Positions 39,169 to 42,450 of a stretch of DNA of 42,450 bases are shown here, in pieces (position 1 is the stretch's first letter; each line of letters starts with the position of its first letter). The DNA is from an uncultured Ruminococcus sp. Its GTDB lineage: Bacteria > Bacillota > Clostridia > Oscillospirales > Acutalibacteraceae. A model generated the notes under the pieces. That model did not search any database and was not told where the DNA came from. It worked only from the letters and a program-made list of their open reading frames with translations. The stretch covers positions 1 through 42,450 of the forward strand of contig CAKSNZ010000015.1 of assembly GCA_934476515.1 (NCBI GenBank), written 5' to 3'. A program made the position numbers and the translations under genes.

Positions 39169-39205
39169 CACCATATAGTTTAAACTTAGACTATATGGTG
39201 TTTTT
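39169..39205 (+). terminator. Terminator of MATE-GNAT-deformylase operon
   Basis: CACCATATAGT (39169-39179) pairs perfectly with ACTATATGGTG (39190-39200), followed by TTTTTG. Confidence 0.85.
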
Positions 39206-39230
39206 GTTTTATTATAAGAACAAAAGCAAA

Positions 39231-39260
39231 AAAGCTCTATGAATTTAATCATAGAGCTTT
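39231..39260. terminator. Terminator downstream of murC
   Basis: AAAGCTCTATG (39231-39241) pairs perfectly with CATAGAGCTTT (39250-39260); on minus it is followed by TTTTGCTTTTG, so it ends murC. Confidence 0.8.
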
Positions 39261-39334
39261 AACTATATAATACAGATGTTCCTAATACTACTACTATTTT
39301 ATCTACATAAGTAGAGAGTAATCAAAAGGCCGAA

Positions 39335-40711
39335 TTATTTTTCTTCAAGTGCCTTTACAATTTGGTTAGCACACATATAAACATTACCGCCACCCATTGT
39401 TAGTACAAGGTCGCCTTCCTTAGCATTCTTAACAATGTAGTCAGTAATTTCATCAAATGTTTCAAGGCATACTGAACCTGGAACTTTCTTGCCTAAATCA
39501 GTGTTGTAAACATTGTATGTGTTAGTTTCTCTAACCGGTAAAATAGCAGAGATAATTGCAGTATCCGGAATTTTTAGTGCCTTTGCAAAGTCATCCATTA
39601 GTAGTGCAGTACGGCTGAATGTATGTGGTTGGAAAACTGCCCATACATGTTTGAAGCCAAGCTCCATAGCAGTTTCTAGTGTAGAAGTTAATTCTGTTGG
39701 ATGGTGAGCAAAGTCGTCAACAACAGTAATGCCATTTGGTTTGCCCAGTAATTCAAATCTTCTGTGTACACCTGTGAATTTTGCAATATTTTCTGCAATA
39801 TCCTTAATTGGTACACCTAGATAATCTGCAACTGTAATTGCTGCAAGAGAATTATAAACATTGTGAATACCCGGTACTGATAGGTTAATCTTTGTTAGAA
39901 ATTCGCCTTGATACATTAAATCGTAACTTTGAGTAACACCATGTCTTTGCATATTTGTTGCATAATAGTCATTTTCCATTGATAGACCAAATGTAATCTT
40001 CTTAATGTTAACATCCTCAAGTGCATCTTCAGCATTTGCATTGTCACCGTTATAAACAACAAGGTTGCTTGTTTGATGAGCAAACTTGTTAAATGACTTT
40101 TTGATGTTGTCAAGATTCTTGAAGTAGTCAAGATGGTCAGCATCAATATTTAGGATAACTGAGATAAATGGGTGTAACTGTAGGAAAGAGTCAACATACT
40201 CACAAGCCTCACATACCATAATATCACTTTTACCAACATGACTGTTGCCACCAATGTATGGTAGCTTACCACCAATAATAGCTGATGGGTCTTTCTTTGA
40301 ACCCACAAGAATTTGAGTTAGCATACCTGTTGTAGAAGTCTTGCCGTGAGTACCACTGATAGCAACACTCTTTTTGTAGTGACTTACTACAATGCCTAAC
40401 ATTTCTGAACGCTCAAGTGTTGGAATACCCATTTCTCTTGCTGCAACAAGTTCAGGGTTGTCATCCTTAATTGCTGCTGTGTAGCAAAGAACATCAGGCT
40501 TTGCATCCTTAATATTCTCTGCATTTTGTCCCATATATACCTTAATGCCATAGTTACGGATTCTTTCCAAAGTGTCACCCTCTGCAATGTCAGAACCTGT
40601 AATTTCGTAACCCTTTGCTAAAAGAATTTCTGCTAGTGGACACATACCACTACCACCAATTCCCATAAAATGAATTCTTTTTTTATCGTCTAAAAAATGC
40701 TTTTTATCCAC
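39335..40711 (-). CDS. murC: UDP-N-acetylmuramate--L-alanine ligase
   Basis: This 458-residue protein starts with the UDP-binding block HFMGIGGSGMCPLAEILLAK, has the ATP loop SGTHGKTSTTGM near 118-129, the central domain motifs EACEYVDSF and NIDADHLDYF, and the C-terminal DDFAHHPTEL near 330. It adds L-alanine to UDP-MurNAc, the first peptide step of wall synthesis, in the cytoplasm. The start is GTG 40711, with AGAGGT 7 bases upstream; no ATG fits as well. It stands alone, diverging from the rRNA methyltransferase gene. Confidence 0.97.
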   Translation of the reverse strand: MDKKHFLDDKKRIHFMGIGGSGMCPLAEILLAKGYEITGSDIAEGDTLERIRNYGIKVYMGQNAENIKDAKPDVLCYTAAIKDDNPELVAAREMGIPTLERSEMLGIVVSHYKKSVAISGTHGKTSTTGMLTQILVGSKKDPSAIIGGKLPYIGGNSHVGKSDIMVCEACEYVDSFLQLHPFISVILNIDADHLDYFKNLDNIKKSFNKFAHQTSNLVVYNGDNANAEDALEDVNIKKITFGLSMENDYYATNMQRHGVTQSYDLMYQGEFLTKINLSVPGIHNVYNSLAAITVADYLGVPIKDIAENIAKFTGVHRRFELLGKPNGITVVDDFAHHPTELTSTLETAMELGFKHVWAVFQPHTFSRTALLMDDFAKALKIPDTAIISAILPVRETNTYNVYNTDLGKKVPGSVCLETFDEITDYIVKNAKEGDLVLTMGGGNVYMCANQIVKALEEK

Positions 40712-40766
40712 AATAATTACCTCTTTAATTTATTTATAGTTCCATTATATAATTTTATAAGATAAA

Positions 40767-40835
40767 TTGCAATTACTATAACAGATATTTTATAAAATTG
40801 TTGATTTGACTATGTATAAATGTTAAAATTAAGAT
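40767..40835 (+). promoter_or_regulatory. Two candidate promoters of the rRNA methyltransferase gene
   Basis: P1: TTGCAA (40767-40772), 17 bp, TTATAA (40790-40795), leader about 35-45 bases. P2: TTGACT (40806-40811), 18 bp, TAAGAT (40830-40835), which would start transcription at about 40842, after the first ATG. If P2 is used, translation would begin at ATG 40848 on a nearly leaderless message. Confidence 0.45.
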
Positions 40836-42212
40836 ATGAAAAAAATTATGACTATTAAGAAGAATGACAGATTAATAATTGATATAACCGGCACAACAAG
40901 TGAGGGTTATGGTGTAGGCAAAAGTGATGAGGGTATTGCAATTTTTGTACCTAATTCAGCAGTAGGTGACAGGGTAGATGTACTGATTGTTAAGGTGCTA
41001 AAGCGTTATTGTTTTGGCAAAGTGATGGAAATTATCAAGCCATCAGAATATAGACAAGAAGTAGATTGTAAAGTTTTTCTAAAATGTGGTGGTTGTTGTT
41101 ACCGTCATATTACCTATGATGCTGAATTAAAAATCAAGGAGCAAAAAGTAAAGGATGCTATTGCAAGAATTGCAGGTCTTAATGTAAAAATCAATCCTAT
41201 TGTAGGAGCAGATGTACCGGATAATTACAGAAACAAAGCACAGTTTCCTTTAGATAAAAATAAAGACGGTAATGTTGAAATGGGCTTCTATGGTTTTCAT
41301 AGCCATAGGGTGGTTGATACCGATACTTGCTTGTTACAACCTAAAATTTTTGATAAGGTAATGGCAGTAGTCAAGGACTATTTGCAAACCACTAATGAAA
41401 CTATCTATGATGAAACAACCCACAAAGGTTTAGTGAGACATTTGTATGTTAGATACGGTGAAAAAACAGGTGAAGTAATGGTTTGTCTGGTTATTAACGG
41501 TGACAAACTAAAGGATGAAACTTTACTTGTTAATTCTCTAAAAGAAAATATACCTAACCTAAAAAGTGTTGTGATTAATTCTAATAAAGAAAAAACAAAT
41601 GTAATTACAGGTACAAAAAATAGAGCAATCTATGGTGACACTTATATTATTGACAACTTGTGTGGACTTAATTTCAGAATTTCCCCAAATAGTTTTTATC
41701 AAGTTAACCATAGTCAAGCAGAGAAACTTTATAACAAAGCTAAAGAATATGCTAACCTTACAGGTGAAGAAAATTTAATTGACCTTTATTGTGGTACAGG
41801 TACAATCGGTCTTACAATGGCTAGTGAATGTAAAAGTTTAATCGGTGTTGAAATTGTACCTCAGGCAATCAGAGATGCTAAACTTAACGCAAAGCTAAAT
41901 AATATTAATAACGCACAGTTTATTTGTGGTGATGCAACAAAGTGTGGGGAAAAGCTAAAGAATGACAATATTTCTCCTGATGTTGTAGTTGTTGACCCAC
42001 CAAGAAAAGGACTGACAGAGGACTTGATACTTTCAATTAAAGCTATGTCACCAAAGAGAGTTGTTTATGTTTCTTGTGACCCGGGAACTTTAGCTCGTGA
42101 TTTAAAGTTTTTTGCAGATAACGATTATTCCCCTGTAGAATTAACCCCATTCGACCTTTTCCCTCGTACCAGCCATGTGGAAAATGTCTGCCTTTTGGTT
42201 AGACAAAGATAA
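40836..42212 (+). CDS. rlmD: 23S rRNA (uracil-5-)-methyltransferase, RumA/RlmD-type
   Basis: This 458-residue protein has an N-terminal TRAM domain (residues about 8-65), a 4Fe-4S binding cluster C-x5-C-x2-C (CKVFLKCGGC near 78-87) with a fourth Cys in DTDTCLLQP, and a C-terminal Rossmann methyltransferase domain: LIDLYCGTGTIGLTM near 313 and VVVDPPRKGL near 385. The catalytic Cys is in YVSCDPGTLARDL near 409. It methylates C5 of a uridine in 23S rRNA; in Firmicutes one enzyme (RlmCD) may do two sites. There is no Shine-Dalgarno before ATG 40836 or ATG 40848 (MTIKKND), so the start is uncertain by four codons. Confidence 0.93.
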   Translation: MKKIMTIKKNDRLIIDITGTTSEGYGVGKSDEGIAIFVPNSAVGDRVDVLIVKVLKRYCFGKVMEIIKPSEYRQEVDCKVFLKCGGCCYRHITYDAELKIKEQKVKDAIARIAGLNVKINPIVGADVPDNYRNKAQFPLDKNKDGNVEMGFYGFHSHRVVDTDTCLLQPKIFDKVMAVVKDYLQTTNETIYDETTHKGLVRHLYVRYGEKTGEVMVCLVINGDKLKDETLLVNSLKENIPNLKSVVINSNKEKTNVITGTKNRAIYGDTYIIDNLCGLNFRISPNSFYQVNHSQAEKLYNKAKEYANLTGEENLIDLYCGTGTIGLTMASECKSLIGVEIVPQAIRDAKLNAKLNNINNAQFICGDATKCGEKLKNDNISPDVVVVDPPRKGLTEDLILSIKAMSPKRVVYVSCDPGTLARDLKFFADNDYSPVELTPFDLFPRTSHVENVCLLVRQR

Positions 42213-42293
42213 ATTAGTTTTTTCAATTTTTATTGTGCTAAGCTGAAAAAACTCAACAAATTAGGGTATGTGGGGATGATTATGTAATGTAGA

Positions 42294-42335
42294 TAAATTA
42301 GATAATAACCGATTAATTCATCTAATTTATAGTTT
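42294..42335 (+). terminator. Weak AT-rich terminator after the rRNA methyltransferase gene
   Basis: TAAATTAGAT (42294-42303) pairs perfectly with ATCTAATTTA (42320-42329) around a 16-base loop, then TAGTTTTT. Closer to the gene another 10-bp inverted repeat (AGTTTTTTCA 42216-42225 with TGAAAAAACT 42244-42253) is seen, without a T-run. Confidence 0.55.
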
Positions 42336-42346
42336 TTCCCTCCTTC

Positions 42347-42391
42347 AGTCATTCTTTAAAAGGTGAATTGCTTTGCAATTCACGAATGACT
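42347..42391. repeat. Compound palindromic repeat at the right edge
   Basis: AGTCATTC (42347-42354) pairs with GAATGACT (42384-42391), and between them GTGAATTGC (42363-42371) pairs with GCAATTCAC (42375-42383) around a TTT loop. The 8 bases TTTAAAAG bulge out on one side. A further small hairpin (GTCCC/GGGAC) follows near 42422-42436. It looks like an intergenic palindromic repeat or the left part of a larger element that continues beyond the window. Confidence 0.65.
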
Positions 42392-42450
42392 AGCTTTTCT
42401 AGCGAAAACGGCAAACCCTTTGTCCCTAACGGGACATTTCCCTTAGCAAG

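Overview
The window looks like chromosome of an AT-rich, spore-forming, anaerobic member of the Clostridia (Firmicutes), probably a gut Oscillospiraceae/Lachnospiraceae-type organism. The basis is the cotJABC spore-coat operon, the oxygen-independent ribonucleotide reductase nrdDG with NrdR boxes, an iron-dependent alcohol dehydrogenase, strong AGGAGG ribosome binding sites, and promoters of the TTGACA-17-TATAAT type. The species assignment is inference.

Layout. (1) 1-4240 is an accessory zone that is richer in GC at its left edge. It holds the tail of a surface/membrane protein, a decayed membrane-protein gene, a small operon (GyrI-like, membrane protein, TfoX-like, WYL regulator), and the 3' remnant of a group II intron with a broken maturase gene. 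(2) 4244-10260 is a minus-strand mobile-element module: DUF932 protein, YqaJ exonuclease, DUF3848-like protein, Rad52-like annealing protein, small serine recombinase, SF2 helicase and a small partner. It resembles the DNA recombination cassette of a plasmid, phage or ICE, but no integrase, relaxase or structural gene is visible. A perfect 16-bp inverted repeat sits just upstream of the recombinase gene. (3) 10480-12870 holds a Fic-domain gene and a gene without a good start, bracketed by two direct copies of a ~150-bp double-palindromic element. (4) 12864-16163 is a cluster of three zinc-ribbon membrane proteins; one is split by an in-frame TGA and one has lost its ATG start. (5) 16331-17251 is a cotJABC operon whose cotJC is shortened. 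(6) 17468-20789 is an SPFH / zinc-ribbon / TPM operon matching the B. subtilis ydjGHI set. (7) 20948-28816 holds nrdDG (minus) diverging from polA and from a zinc-ribbon, sigma-factor-like, membrane-spanning protein (plus); the divergent region carries at least four NrdR-box-like sequences. (8) 28880-42212 holds flavoprotein, nitroreductase, Fe-alcohol dehydrogenase, CorA transporter, secreted protein, a metal-exporting P1B ATPase with its ArsR-type repressor and operator, a MATE-GNAT-deformylase-like operon, murC, and a 23S rRNA uracil methyltransferase.

How the parts work together. The nrdDG region is the best-explained circuit: a consensus promoter with an NrdR box inside its spacer, plus a tandem box pair spaced 31 bp. 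The ArsR/P1B-ATPase pair is a compact metal-sensing unit with a perfect consensus promoter directly over a repeated palindrome. The most unusual items are the membrane-spanning sigma-like protein at 26867-28816, the palindromic repeat pair around the Fic gene, and the inverted repeat next to the serine recombinase. No tRNA, rRNA or CRISPR array was seen.
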